Notes under the pieces: model-generated
What the model was told of the DNA's origin: nothing
The model's input: the letters and a program-made list of their open reading frames with translations, nothing else
The model's database searches: none
Shown here: piece after piece, positions 1 through 7,593 of the stretch
How the letters are laid out: every line of letters begins with the position of its first letter
How positions within the stretch are numbered: position 1 is the stretch's first letter
Made by a program: the position numbers and the translations under genes
Origin: Bacillaceae bacterium JMAK1
GTDB taxonomy: Bacteria; Bacillota; Bacilli; Bacillales; Marinococcaceae
Length of the DNA: 64,000 bases
Direction of reading: 5' to 3'
Assembly: GCA_012970285.1 (NCBI GenBank)
Contig: JIBW01000007.1
Span: 124,001 to 188,000, forward strand

Positions 1-2
1 AA

Positions 3-830
3 ATGAATGAATCAGGTGTTGATTTTCAAGTTGCGCATGCGAAAGATACTGGCTGGGAGCCGTGGATTATTCGCATTCCTCGTAGAAAAGAGTCTATGAG
101 AAATGCAAAAGTGGAAAAGCAAGCACTTGATGTGTTGGAGCGCACGGTGAATTTCCAAGTACCAACTTGGTCCATTTTTTCTGAAGAAGTTATTGCATAC
201 AAGCAATTAAAGGGGTCTCCTGCGGCTGCGATTGATCTTGAGCAACTTGATTACAAGTGGAGCTTTGATGAGAAAAATGTGCCGAAAGAATATATTCAGT
301 CACTTGGATCAGTGATGGCAAACTTACACACTGTTGAACCGAAGGAATTTAAAGGCATTCCTATGGAAGTCTTAACTGCCCAAGATTTAAAGGCGTCAAT
401 GGAGCAGCGTATGGAGCGAGTGAAAGAGAGTTATGAAATTCACCCCGATTTATGGGAGCGGTGGCAGGTGTGGTTAGGAAAAGATTTCTGGCCATCATTT
501 GTCGGAGTAAAGCATGGCGATTTGCATCCTGCTCACATTCTCCTGAATAACGATCATCGCGTAACTGGACTCATTGATTGGACAGAAATTGGGATTGGTG
601 ATAGTTCCGTAGATTTTATGTCTCATCTGTTGCTATTTGGTGATGAAGGACTAAAGAAATTAATTGATGCGTATGACAATGCTGGGGGAAGAACCTGGTC
701 TGGGATGGAAGATCACATTAAAGAACTGTTATCAACGAGTGCAATTACCGTCGCTGAATACGCTCAAGTGTCCGGATTAAAAGAAATGCATGAAACAGCA
801 AAAAGTATGCTCTCTCAGCGGGGTAGTTAA
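3..830 (+). CDS. Macrolide 2'-phosphotransferase-like kinase (5' end cut by window)
   Basis: Aminoglycoside/macrolide phosphotransferase-fold kinase. The Brenner-type motif HGDLHPAH (around residue 170) followed by GLIDWTE is the catalytic and metal-binding signature, and IIRIPRR near the start matches the ATP-binding lysine/arginine strand of Mph enzymes. By analogy these phosphorylate the 2'-hydroxyl of macrolides; many Bacillaceae carry chromosomal copies (MphK/YcbJ type) whose physiological substrate is unclear. The first visible ATG lies at what is about residue 30 of known Mph proteins, so the true start is probably upstream of the window. A generic APH-family small-molecule kinase is the alternative. 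Confidence 0.8.
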   Translation: MNESGVDFQVAHAKDTGWEPWIIRIPRRKESMRNAKVEKQALDVLERTVNFQVPTWSIFSEEVIAYKQLKGSPAAAIDLEQLDYKWSFDEKNVPKEYIQSLGSVMANLHTVEPKEFKGIPMEVLTAQDLKASMEQRMERVKESYEIHPDLWERWQVWLGKDFWPSFVGVKHGDLHPAHILLNNDHRVTGLIDWTEIGIGDSSVDFMSHLLLFGDEGLKKLIDAYDNAGGRTWSGMEDHIKELLSTSAITVAEYAQVSGLKEMHETAKSMLSQRGS

Positions 831-977
831 ACTGTTTAATTAATGAATTGATGGTTATTCATCATTTCTACAAATTCCGTCGTACGTGTTACCGATTGTG
901 AATGAAACTTCTTTTCATGCTTGTTCGTATACAATAAAAGCAGATTACGAAACGTGTTAAGAGGAGGATGCTGATCA

Positions 978-1640
978 ATGTTTCGCTTTATTCGTCGACG
1001 TAAACAATTGAAAAAGATTAAGAAAGTGAAAGAAGGAGACGGTCATCTATTAAAGCCGTATCGATTCTGGCACATCCTTACACGTTCCGTTTTTTATTTG
1101 AAGTTAAAAGGTGAGCAAGATGAAAAATTAATCTATGCCATTAATTACAGTTATTGGGCAGATGATTATGAGGTTGATCTCTATCGGGATGGCAAGCACG
1201 TGGCTTCATCCAAATTGCCTGCAACATTTCCTGTCTATGACGGTGTCATTGAGATGGCAATTGGTTCTTATGGGTTTAGTCGCGCTCATTATGTACCGAA
1301 TCATGGAGAATCCTATCCGTTGCTTCCAGACCGACAGTCCGTTAGAGGGCTTCGTCTAAGGTTCCATAAGCGTTTCAAGAAAATAAGCACTGTTATCGGA
1401 ATTATCGCTGCACTTACGTTACTCGCTTCTGTGTTTCTTAGCCTCCCGCAGTTAATCGAATACCTATCAGAAATCCCTTGGATTAAAGAGAATATCGGAA
1501 CTTTTGTTTCACCAGTTTCTTTACCGGGTTGGGCAAACGTAACACTCATTACTGCAGGAATTTTGGCTGCAACTGAAAGGGCGCTTATGTTACGAAGTCA
1601 TTGGTTAATAGATATGGAAACAAGTTATTGGGATCATTAA
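978..1640 (+). CDS. Hypothetical membrane protein, two C-terminal helices
   Basis: A 220-residue protein I do not recognise. The N-terminus is very basic (RRRKQLKKIKKVK), residues about 45-130 look like a soluble beta-rich domain, and two hydrophobic helices are visible at about 136-158 and 184-203. GAGGAGG at 961-967 sits 10 bases before the ATG, which supports translation. It stands alone on the plus strand, followed by a 300-base non-coding stretch. Confidence 0.7.
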   Translation: MFRFIRRRKQLKKIKKVKEGDGHLLKPYRFWHILTRSVFYLKLKGEQDEKLIYAINYSYWADDYEVDLYRDGKHVASSKLPATFPVYDGVIEMAIGSYGFSRAHYVPNHGESYPLLPDRQSVRGLRLRFHKRFKKISTVIGIIAALTLLASVFLSLPQLIEYLSEIPWIKENIGTFVSPVSLPGWANVTLITAGILAATERALMLRSHWLIDMETSYWDH

Positions 1641-1941
1641 CACAGAAAAAAGCCAGATGGGTCCTAAGCTGTTGAGAAACATAGAAGTACTAGATAAGTA
1701 CTAAAGCAGATAACGCAGTTTATGTGAGGAAGCTTGTCGCAATCGTGATTGCAATACTAGTCGGTGATCATCACCACATCATCGCGTATATGTTGGAATT
1801 TTCCTACCTGAGTCAAGCAAAATTACTATAATCCCAACATAAAGAAGAAAAATGATGAAAATCATCGCAGACACGAGCTGGGCTGTGCAATCTTCAAACT
1901 ATGAAAGAAAGCGTTGGTTCACAAAACCAACGCTTTCTTTT
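1641..1941. other. Non-coding stretch with several inverted repeats
   Basis: No convincing gene lies here. Visible structures are a tandem AGTACTA pair near 1687-1702, GCAATC/GATTGC near 1740-1753, the palindrome GGTGATCATCACC near 1763-1775, TATGTTGG/CCAACATA arms about 37 bases apart (about 1788 to 1842), a short GATGA/TCATC hairpin near 1854-1866, and the terminator at 1903-1942. A 35-codon GTG reading frame (1724-1831) has no ribosome binding site. Confidence 0.4.
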
Positions 1942-1942
1942 C
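1903..1942. terminator. Bidirectional terminator hairpin
   Basis: A 16-bp perfect stem (1904-1919 with 1925-1940) with a 5-base loop and A/T-rich flanks. It lies between two convergent genes and touches the stop codon of the minus-strand methyltransferase. Confidence 0.75.
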
Positions 1943-2712
1943 TATTCCTCTTTATATGCACTAAAACGTAGTCGTACGTAGTCGGCGTACCATTGTTCAC
2001 CGTCACGTAATGCAGGTTCTGCGAATTGAATTGTTCGCTCGAGTACTTCTTCACGTACTTCTTTATCAAGGGGCTGTAGCAATGGGTCTGCGAAGTTCTG
2101 CATCCACGTCTTTAGCCCTTCTGCGCCACCTTGTAGTGGAGTTGGACGTTTGAAGTATGTAGCATTTTCTACGATAAAACCGTGTTTTTCAAGCAACGTT
2201 GTGTATTCGCCAAGACTCGGGAAGTACCACGGGAAAATGGCTGGCATCGGTTCTTGACCGATCTCTACAAAGGCCATATTTACAGCAGCAATAATCGTTG
2301 CGATGTTATCGTTTGCACCCATTTCACCGACAAATCGGCCACCTGGTTTTAGTGACTTTGAGACCGCTTTCAACACGGGTTCAGGTTCAGTCATCCAATG
2401 AAGTGCAGCGTTAGAGAAGACAGCGTCTACTCGCTCATCAACTTTAAAGTCTTTCGCATCAACAACTTCGAACGAGAGTTCAGGAAACTTTCCTTGTGCG
2501 GTTTTAATCATCGATTCAGAAGAATCAATGCCATGAACTGTTGCCCCTGACTTCGCAATTCGAGCAGCCAATTCTCCAGTTCCACATCCTAGATCAACGA
2601 TGTGATCCCCTTGTTTTGGTGCGAGCCAATCATCAAGCAAGCTTTTGCCGTATTGTGAGACATAAGATGCCGTATCGTCGTAAAGGGAAGGATCCCATTC
2701 TTTTGCAGTCAT
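1942..2712 (-). CDS. Class I SAM-dependent methyltransferase
   Basis: A 256-residue soluble methyltransferase of the trans-aconitate/UbiE-like type. Motif I is VDLGCGTGELA (SAM-binding glycine loop), followed by the acidic residue in HGIDSS and the motif II/III region FSNAALHWM. The substrate cannot be read from sequence. The ATG at 2712 is preferred over an upstream in-frame ATG because GAAAGGAG stands just before it and the family begins near the sequence EWDPSLYDD. It is divergent from the GNAT gene, with about 110 bases between starts. Confidence 0.85.
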   Translation of the reverse strand: MTAKEWDPSLYDDTASYVSQYGKSLLDDWLAPKQGDHIVDLGCGTGELAARIAKSGATVHGIDSSESMIKTAQGKFPELSFEVVDAKDFKVDERVDAVFSNAALHWMTEPEPVLKAVSKSLKPGGRFVGEMGANDNIATIIAAVNMAFVEIGQEPMPAIFPWYFPSLGEYTTLLEKHGFIVENATYFKRPTPLQGGAEGLKTWMQNFADPLLQPLDKEVREEVLERTIQFAEPALRDGEQWYADYVRLRFSAYKEE

Positions 2713-2820
2713 GAGTAGTAAACTCCTTTCTTTAATTCTTAAGTATATGGAAAAAAACCTGAAAAGCCAATAGGAATGGTACAATGAAATCCGACAAAAT
2801 GTTACATCTTGGAGGTATTC

Positions 2821-3651
2821 ATGGCAGAATCACTCATTTCTTTAGACGTAGAACATGCAAACGGCATTGTCAAACTATCACATAAAGTTGGTTGGTCTTT
2901 TGATGTTGCAGATGCACAGACGTTGTTGACTGTCGGGCGAGCATTCGGTGTGATCGATGACGACAGCGAATTGATTGCGTGTGCGACAGCTGTTCATTAT
3001 GATAGAAGACTTGCATCATTAGGTATGGTCATCGTTCACCCAGACCACCAGAAAAAGAGCCTAGGTAAAAAGGTAACAAACGCATGTCTCGAATCGTTAC
3101 AAAGCGACCAAGCGATGATTTGTGTGGCAACCGAAGTAGGGTTTCCTCTATACAAAAAGTTAGGCTTTGAACCTTTACAAAAAATATACAAGTATACGAC
3201 GAATCATGTTGCTGCATCAAAAGAGCGAATCTTTCGTCCTTTTGAAGAAAAAGATAGAGAACAGATTATAGAACTTGATACAAAAGCAACAGGATCAAAC
3301 CGCTCCCGTTTTCTTCAGCAACGTTTTGCACAGGCTGAAAAGGTGCTTGTAAAGGATGATGCTAATGGTAATATCATTGCTTACGGAGCAGCAATTCAAG
3401 GAGAGCATATGCGTGTGATCGGTCCCATTGTCGCCAAAGTACAAGAAGATTTCAGCTCGCTTGTGCAAGAGCTTGCAATGGATGCAAAAACGCCGATGCG
3501 AATCGATGTTCCAACCGACCGCTCCCACGACGAACTACTAAAGATTGGTTTTACAACCCACGCGACCCCGTGGATGATGGGCTACGGTTGCAGTCATTCG
3601 CCGTACGATGAAAACTATCATTATGCATTAGCCGCTCAAGCTTACGGGTAA
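2821..3651 (+). CDS. GNAT N-acetyltransferase, two-domain YitH-like
   Basis: A 276-residue acetyltransferase. The first half is a GNAT domain with beta4 GMVIVHPDHQ leading into a divergent acetyl-CoA loop QKKSLGK (residues 77-83; Ser where Gly is usual). The second half resembles the extra C-terminal domain of YitH/HolE-type acetyltransferases. The ATG at 2821 is chosen because GGAGG lies at 2811-2815; an in-frame TTG at 2809 precedes it. The substrate is unknown. Confidence 0.82.
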   Translation: MAESLISLDVEHANGIVKLSHKVGWSFDVADAQTLLTVGRAFGVIDDDSELIACATAVHYDRRLASLGMVIVHPDHQKKSLGKKVTNACLESLQSDQAMICVATEVGFPLYKKLGFEPLQKIYKYTTNHVAASKERIFRPFEEKDREQIIELDTKATGSNRSRFLQQRFAQAEKVLVKDDANGNIIAYGAAIQGEHMRVIGPIVAKVQEDFSSLVQELAMDAKTPMRIDVPTDRSHDELLKIGFTTHATPWMMGYGCSHSPYDENYHYALAAQAYG

Positions 3652-3706
3652 TAAATCACTCGTCCACCTCATAGAGTCTAGTAATAGTATAGAGGAGGGC
3701 GATTCA

Positions 3707-4048
3707 GTGAAGCATGAGAGTTCGTTCTTTCAATGGTTACTTTGTATGGCGCTTGCGGTGGCGCTTTTGTATATGCCAGTTCAGCTTTTTGCAACGGTGC
3801 AAAAAGAGGCAATGCTAGAGACGAACATTCAAGAAGAAACGCAATGGCAGACCTTTCAATATCAATACTTGGGTAAAGGACAGTTATATCGAAATGGAAA
3901 TCATTCGTTCTATCTAGCAAACAACTACGCAGGTTACTACTTGATTAGTGTGCAGCAAGACGGACATACGATTGAACGAGTCACACCGATTGGTGCAGAC
4001 CGCTCTTTGATTGAACGAGAAGTCGAGCGATACAACATTTCCCAATGA
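3707..4048 (+). CDS. Small exported or membrane-anchored hypothetical protein
   Basis: A 113-residue protein with a single hydrophobic N-terminal segment (about residues 9-29, ending LFATVQKE), which acts as a signal peptide or anchor. The rest is a small polar domain rich in Gln and Tyr. The GTG start has AGAGGAGG 8-15 bases upstream. It lies between a GNAT gene and queC with about 80 bases before queC, so co-transcription with queC is possible but unproven. I do not recognise a family. Confidence 0.6.
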   Translation: MKHESSFFQWLLCMALAVALLYMPVQLFATVQKEAMLETNIQEETQWQTFQYQYLGKGQLYRNGNHSFYLANNYAGYYLISVQQDGHTIERVTPIGADRSLIEREVERYNISQ

Positions 4049-4065
4049 GAGCTTACGGTTTATTT

Positions 4066-4092
4066 TTGACATAGATTTCTGTATGATAATAT
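4066..4092 (+). promoter_or_regulatory. Possible sigma-A promoter of the que operon
   Basis: TTGACA at 4066-4071 is followed by TAATAT at 4087-4092, giving a 15-base spacer, which is short. If real, the leader is only about 30 nt, too short for the preQ1 riboswitch usual at this operon in Bacillus. Confidence 0.35.
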
Positions 4093-4127
4093 AGATTGGC
4101 TATTTTTATAGAAAGGAGGGGTATGTG

Positions 4128-4790
4128 ATGAAAAGAGATAAAGCAGTTGTCGTTTTTAGTGGTGGACAAGATAGTACGACGTGTTTGTTCTGGGCACTAG
4201 AACGATTTGAAACGGTCTATGCCGTCACATTCTCTTACGGACAACGTCACAGTCAAGAAGTTGAGGTGGCAAAAGCGATCGCAAATGATGTTGGTGTTGA
4301 GCATCATGTGTTAGATATGGATCTACTTAATCAACTTGCACCTAACGCGCTCACTCGTTCAGATATTGAAGTAACGGATGGAGGCGAAGGTGAACTTCCT
4401 AGCACGTTTGTTCCTGGTAGAAACCTGCTCTTTTTGACGTTCGCAACCATATTCGGTCAGCAACGAGGTGCGTTCGACATTATTACAGGTGTGTGTGAGA
4501 CCGACTACAGTGGCTATCCAGATTGTCGAGATGGATTCGTAAAGTCGCTAAACGTGACGCTTAATCTTGCGATTGATAACACATTCGTTATTCATACTCC
4601 TCTCATGTGGCTGGATAAAGAAGCAACGTGGAAGTTAGCAGATGATCTTGGAAAGTTGGATTACGTTCGTGAGCGCACATTAACGTGTTACCACGGCGTT
4701 CAAGGCGATGGCTGCGGCGAATGTCCAGCATGTGAGTTACGAATGCAAGGATTACAAAAGTACCTCGATCATAAGGGTAGGGATGACTAA
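4128..4790 (+). CDS. queC: 7-cyano-7-deazaguanine (preQ0) synthase
   Basis: Converts 7-carboxy-7-deazaguanine to preQ0 using ATP and ammonia in queuosine precursor synthesis. The PP-loop SGGQDST is at residues 11-17, and the C-terminal zinc site is Cys187, Cys196, Cys199 and Cys202 (CGECPAC). At 220 residues it is full length. The ATG at 4128 has GGAGGGG seven bases upstream and is preferred to the GTG at 4125. It opens queC-queD-queE-queF, in the same order as the B. subtilis operon. Confidence 0.96.
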   Translation: MKRDKAVVVFSGGQDSTTCLFWALERFETVYAVTFSYGQRHSQEVEVAKAIANDVGVEHHVLDMDLLNQLAPNALTRSDIEVTDGGEGELPSTFVPGRNLLFLTFATIFGQQRGAFDIITGVCETDYSGYPDCRDGFVKSLNVTLNLAIDNTFVIHTPLMWLDKEATWKLADDLGKLDYVRERTLTCYHGVQGDGCGECPACELRMQGLQKYLDHKGRDD

Positions 4791-5215
4791 TGCTTCAACA
4801 ATTTTACCCACAAGTACACCACGACTATAGGTATGAACTCAACAAGGACATGCATTTTGCGGCCGCGCATTATATCGATGATGAGCGAGCAGGTGTATGC
4901 CGAGAAATGCACGGTCATACGTATTTTGTAAACATTACCGTTGCAGGTGACGACCTTGATGATACGGGCTTTTTAATTAACTTTAAAGAACTCAAAAAAC
5001 AAGTGCACGGTCGATTTGACCATACACTCTTAAATACACATCCAGAGTTTCCAGAAGGAATCCCAACGACAGAAGTTGTCGCAAAGGTTATCTGGGAACT
5101 CGTTGATGAATTGTTATCGAAAGAAAAGCACCGTCCTTATTGCCTGCAAGTGATCGTACGTGAAACGCCGACGAGCTATGCGATATACAAGCCGAAGCGA
5201 GGCGATCATCGATGA
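4790..5215 (+). CDS. queD: 6-carboxy-5,6,7,8-tetrahydropterin synthase
   Basis: Converts dihydroneopterin triphosphate to 6-carboxytetrahydropterin, the first dedicated step of deazaguanine synthesis. The zinc-binding histidines are His27, His41 and His43 (HGH), and Cys37 is the likely catalytic cysteine. The FDHTLLN and PTTEV motifs of the T-fold family follow. The start overlaps the queC stop codon by one base (TAATG), indicating translational coupling. Confidence 0.96.
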   Translation: MLQQFYPQVHHDYRYELNKDMHFAAAHYIDDERAGVCREMHGHTYFVNITVAGDDLDDTGFLINFKELKKQVHGRFDHTLLNTHPEFPEGIPTTEVVAKVIWELVDELLSKEKHRPYCLQVIVRETPTSYAIYKPKRGDHR

Positions 5216-5928
5216 AAATACCAGTACTAGAGATCTTTGGACCAACGGTTCAAGGTGAGGGTATGGTTGCGGGTCAAAAAACGATGTTCGTACGTACGGG
5301 AGGCTGTGACTACAGCTGTTCGTGGTGCGATTCGGCATTTACGTGGGATGGAAGTCAAAAGGCAGATGCATTATCACCGACAGCGATCGTTGAGCAATTA
5401 CAAGAAATTGGTGGCGATCGTTTTAATCACGTAACCATTTCTGGTGGAAACCCTGCGCTTCATAAAGGGATTGGTGAACTCGTTCAGCAACTGAAAGCTC
5501 TAGGAATTGGAACAGCGGTTGAAACACAAGGTAGCTTTTGGCAAGAGTGGCTACGTGAAATTGATGATGTGACGATTTCTCCTAAGCCTCCGAGCAGTAA
5601 GATGATCACGGACTGGGAGAAGCTTGATCATTTTTGCGAACAGCTTCAATTAAGAACGAAAGGCAGCCAGTCGTTAAAAGTCGTCATCTTTAATGAAGAA
5701 GACTTGGCTTATGCGAAACAAGTGCATGCGCGTTATCCGAATATGGCGTTCTATTTGCAAGTCGGCAATGACGATTTAGAAGAGCGTACACCTAATCGAT
5801 TGCGTGATCATCTTTTAGAACGGTATGAATGGCTTGTTGATACCGTAATGGAAGATAAAGAATTAAATAACGTCCGTGTCTTACCTCAAATTCATACGTT
5901 AATTTGGGGCAACAAGCAAGGCGTTTAA
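5212..5928 (+). CDS. queE: 7-carboxy-7-deazaguanine synthase (radical SAM)
   Basis: Radical-SAM ring contraction of carboxytetrahydropterin to 7-carboxy-7-deazaguanine. The [4Fe-4S] cysteines are Cys32, Cys36 and Cys39 (CDYSCSWC), followed by the TISGGNP SAM-binding segment. The GEG motif near residues 15-17 is typical of QueE. The gene starts within an ATGA overlap with the queD stop. Confidence 0.95.
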   Translation: MKIPVLEIFGPTVQGEGMVAGQKTMFVRTGGCDYSCSWCDSAFTWDGSQKADALSPTAIVEQLQEIGGDRFNHVTISGGNPALHKGIGELVQQLKALGIGTAVETQGSFWQEWLREIDDVTISPKPPSSKMITDWEKLDHFCEQLQLRTKGSQSLKVVIFNEEDLAYAKQVHARYPNMAFYLQVGNDDLEERTPNRLRDHLLERYEWLVDTVMEDKELNNVRVLPQIHTLIWGNKQGV

Positions 5929-5945
5929 GGAAAGGGATATGATTG

Positions 5946-6443
5946 ATGGTTGGTAGAGGAAAAGAAGACTTACCAGAGATTACTCAGCTTGGTAATCAAG
6001 GAACGAAGTATTCGTTTGAATACGACCCAGGTGTTTTAGAGACGTTTGAGAACAATCACCCAACTAGGGACTATTTCGTCAAATTCAATACCCCTGAATT
6101 TACGACACTATGTCCAATTACTGGGCAACCAGATTTTGCGACCGTGTACATTAGCTACATTCCTGATGTGAAAATGGTAGAAAGTAAATCACTTAAACTC
6201 TATCTATTTAGCTTCCGTAACCACGGTGATTTTCATGAAGATGCGATGAATATTATCGTAAACGACCTCGTAGAATTAATGGATCCTAGATACATTGAAG
6301 TGTGGGGTAAGTTCACACCACGTGGTGGAATTTCCATTGACCCATACGTGAACTACGGGAAGCCAGGCACGAAATACGAAAAAATGGCAGAGCAACGATT
6401 GCTCTACCATGATTTATATCCAGAAACGATTACAAATCGTTAA
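5946..6443 (+). CDS. queF: NADPH-dependent preQ0 reductase
   Basis: Reduces the nitrile of preQ0 to the amine preQ1. The catalytic Cys56 lies in CPITGQPDF with the partner Asp63, and the QueF substrate motif ESKSLKL is at residues 79-85. At 165 residues it is the short, unimodular Bacillus form. The ATG at 5946 is preceded by AAGGAAAGGG at 5927-5936; a TTG three bases earlier is possible. It ends the operon, with a hairpin terminator immediately after. Confidence 0.96.
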   Translation: MVGRGKEDLPEITQLGNQGTKYSFEYDPGVLETFENNHPTRDYFVKFNTPEFTTLCPITGQPDFATVYISYIPDVKMVESKSLKLYLFSFRNHGDFHEDAMNIIVNDLVELMDPRYIEVWGKFTPRGGISIDPYVNYGKPGTKYEKMAEQRLLYHDLYPETITNR

Positions 6444-6444
6444 A

Positions 6445-6470
6445 AAAACCGCTAAACAGCGGTTTTTTTA
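6445..6470. terminator. Bidirectional terminator after queF
   Basis: The hairpin AACCGC/GCGGTT with a TAAACA loop is flanked by A7 and T7 tracts, so it can work on both strands. The minus-strand deacetylase stop codon (6468-6470) lies in the T tract. Confidence 0.85.
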
Positions 6471-7235
6471 TTTGCGGTTTTCGATACCGATTAACTCACT
6501 TACGGTTACAAATTCATATCCTTGCGATTGTAACTCAGGAATGATCGTTTGTAATGCCTCTGGTGAATTGAGCGTTAACTCTGGACTGTCAACACCATCA
6601 TGCAACAAGATGATACTGCCGGCTGTTGTGTCAGCGATGACTCGTTCACTTACTTCGTCAGCAGGGATCTCCTGCCAGTCGTTCGGGTCCACATCCCATC
6701 CAATTGCCACGTTGTTCATCTCTCCGAGACGTACGACGTCTTCTTCTGAAATACTACCAAATGGTGGACGGAACAGACGTGGGCGAAAACCGACGATGTT
6801 CTCAATGACAGCATCCGCTTGATCAATTTCTTGTTCCATCTCATCGACGGTAAGATCAGCGAGATCCGCATGGGAATAAGTATGGTTAGCGATATCATGC
6901 CCTTCGTCAACAATGCGACTTACATAATCAGGGTTTGCTTCCGCCCGTTGTCCGAGAACGAAGAAGGTTGCAGGTACATCAAATTCCTCTAACGCATTTA
7001 GAACCGTGTCTGTGAACCGAGGGTCAGGTCCATCATCAAAGGTAAGTGCGATCTGATTTGAAGCACCATCTCCTCTAACAAACACAAGCTCAGGGTATTG
7101 CTCAGCGAGCCCTGGCAAAGAACCTACTTGCCTTGCATCCATCGTATCAACAAATAATGATGCGACTAGTAATGTACAAAGAAAACTAAGTGTGAAGCGC
7201 TTGATCAAGATCATCATCCTTTCTTTTCCTTTCAT
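6468..7235 (-). CDS. Secreted polysaccharide deacetylase (NodB family)
   Basis: Extracellular metal-dependent deacetylase of peptidoglycan or another N-acetylated polysaccharide. NodB motifs are complete: TFDDGPD (65-71), HTYSH (118-122, metal ligands), RPPFG (156-160) and LLHDG (210-214). A hydrophobic N-terminal signal at about residues 11-28 follows a basic segment. At 255 residues it is a single catalytic domain with no binding module. The ATG at 7235 is chosen by a GGGGTGA site; an internal ATG preceded by AAAGGA is a possible alternative. Confidence 0.88.
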   Translation of the reverse strand: MKGKERMMILIKRFTLSFLCTLLVASLFVDTMDARQVGSLPGLAEQYPELVFVRGDGASNQIALTFDDGPDPRFTDTVLNALEEFDVPATFFVLGQRAEANPDYVSRIVDEGHDIANHTYSHADLADLTVDEMEQEIDQADAVIENIVGFRPRLFRPPFGSISEEDVVRLGEMNNVAIGWDVDPNDWQEIPADEVSERVIADTTAGSIILLHDGVDSPELTLNSPEALQTIIPELQSQGYEFVTVSELIGIENRK

Positions 7236-7349
7236 AGTGTCACCCCGCTTAGAAATTTCATACGAGAAAAAATGTAGACAAAAAAGGTTGTTCATAGTTG
7301 TTTCTTGTTATGTCTCTCAGAATATTGACTGCTTTTCTGAAAATAATGC

Positions 7350-7378
7350 TTGCATTAGCAAATAACCCATAGTAAAGT
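7350..7378 (+). promoter_or_regulatory. Sigma-A promoter of the SAM-riboswitch transcript
   Basis: TTGCAT at 7350-7355, a 17-base spacer and TAAAGT at 7373-7378 place the transcription start about 15 bases before the riboswitch. Confidence 0.6.
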
Positions 7379-7401
7379 AACACTATCAATTACATATAGA
7401 A

Positions 7402-7502
7402 TCTTATGAAGAGAGGTAGAGGGACTGGCCCTATGACACCTCAGCAACCCCACGTAAGTGGAAGGTGCTAATTCCATCAGAACGATTGTTCTGAGAGATA
7501 AG
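7402..7502 (+). ncRNA. SAM-I (S-box) riboswitch
   Basis: The S-box core is plain: AGAGGTAGAGGGACTGGCCC, then ATGACACCTCAGCAACC, then GGAAGGTGCTAATTCC, ending GAGAGATAAG. The closing P1 helix pairs TCTTAT (7403-7408) with ATAAGA (7498-7503). S-boxes bind S-adenosylmethionine and lower expression of methionine/sulfur genes. Here it controls the binding lipoprotein at 7594. Confidence 0.95.
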
Positions 7503-7512
7503 AACGGATACG

Positions 7513-7544
7513 ACTCTCTTTTCTCTTAGAAAAGGGAGTTTTTT
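7513..7544 (+). terminator. Expression-platform terminator of the S-box
   Basis: The stem ACTCTCTTTTC (7513-7523) pairs with GAAAAGGGAGT (7529-7539) with one G-U, followed by T6. It is expected to form when SAM is bound, stopping transcription before the lipoprotein gene. Confidence 0.85.
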
Positions 7545-7593
7545 GTTCTTGTGAATTTCATATATTCTAATAACAACTAGAAGGTGGATGAAC

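Noticed and set aside
1724-1831. 35-codon GTG reading frame in the non-coding stretch
   Set aside because: No ribosome binding site, and it consists largely of overlapping inverted repeats.
4049-4127. preQ1 riboswitch before queC
   Set aside because: The preQ1-I loop and A-rich tail are not present; only a possible promoter and the ribosome binding site are seen.
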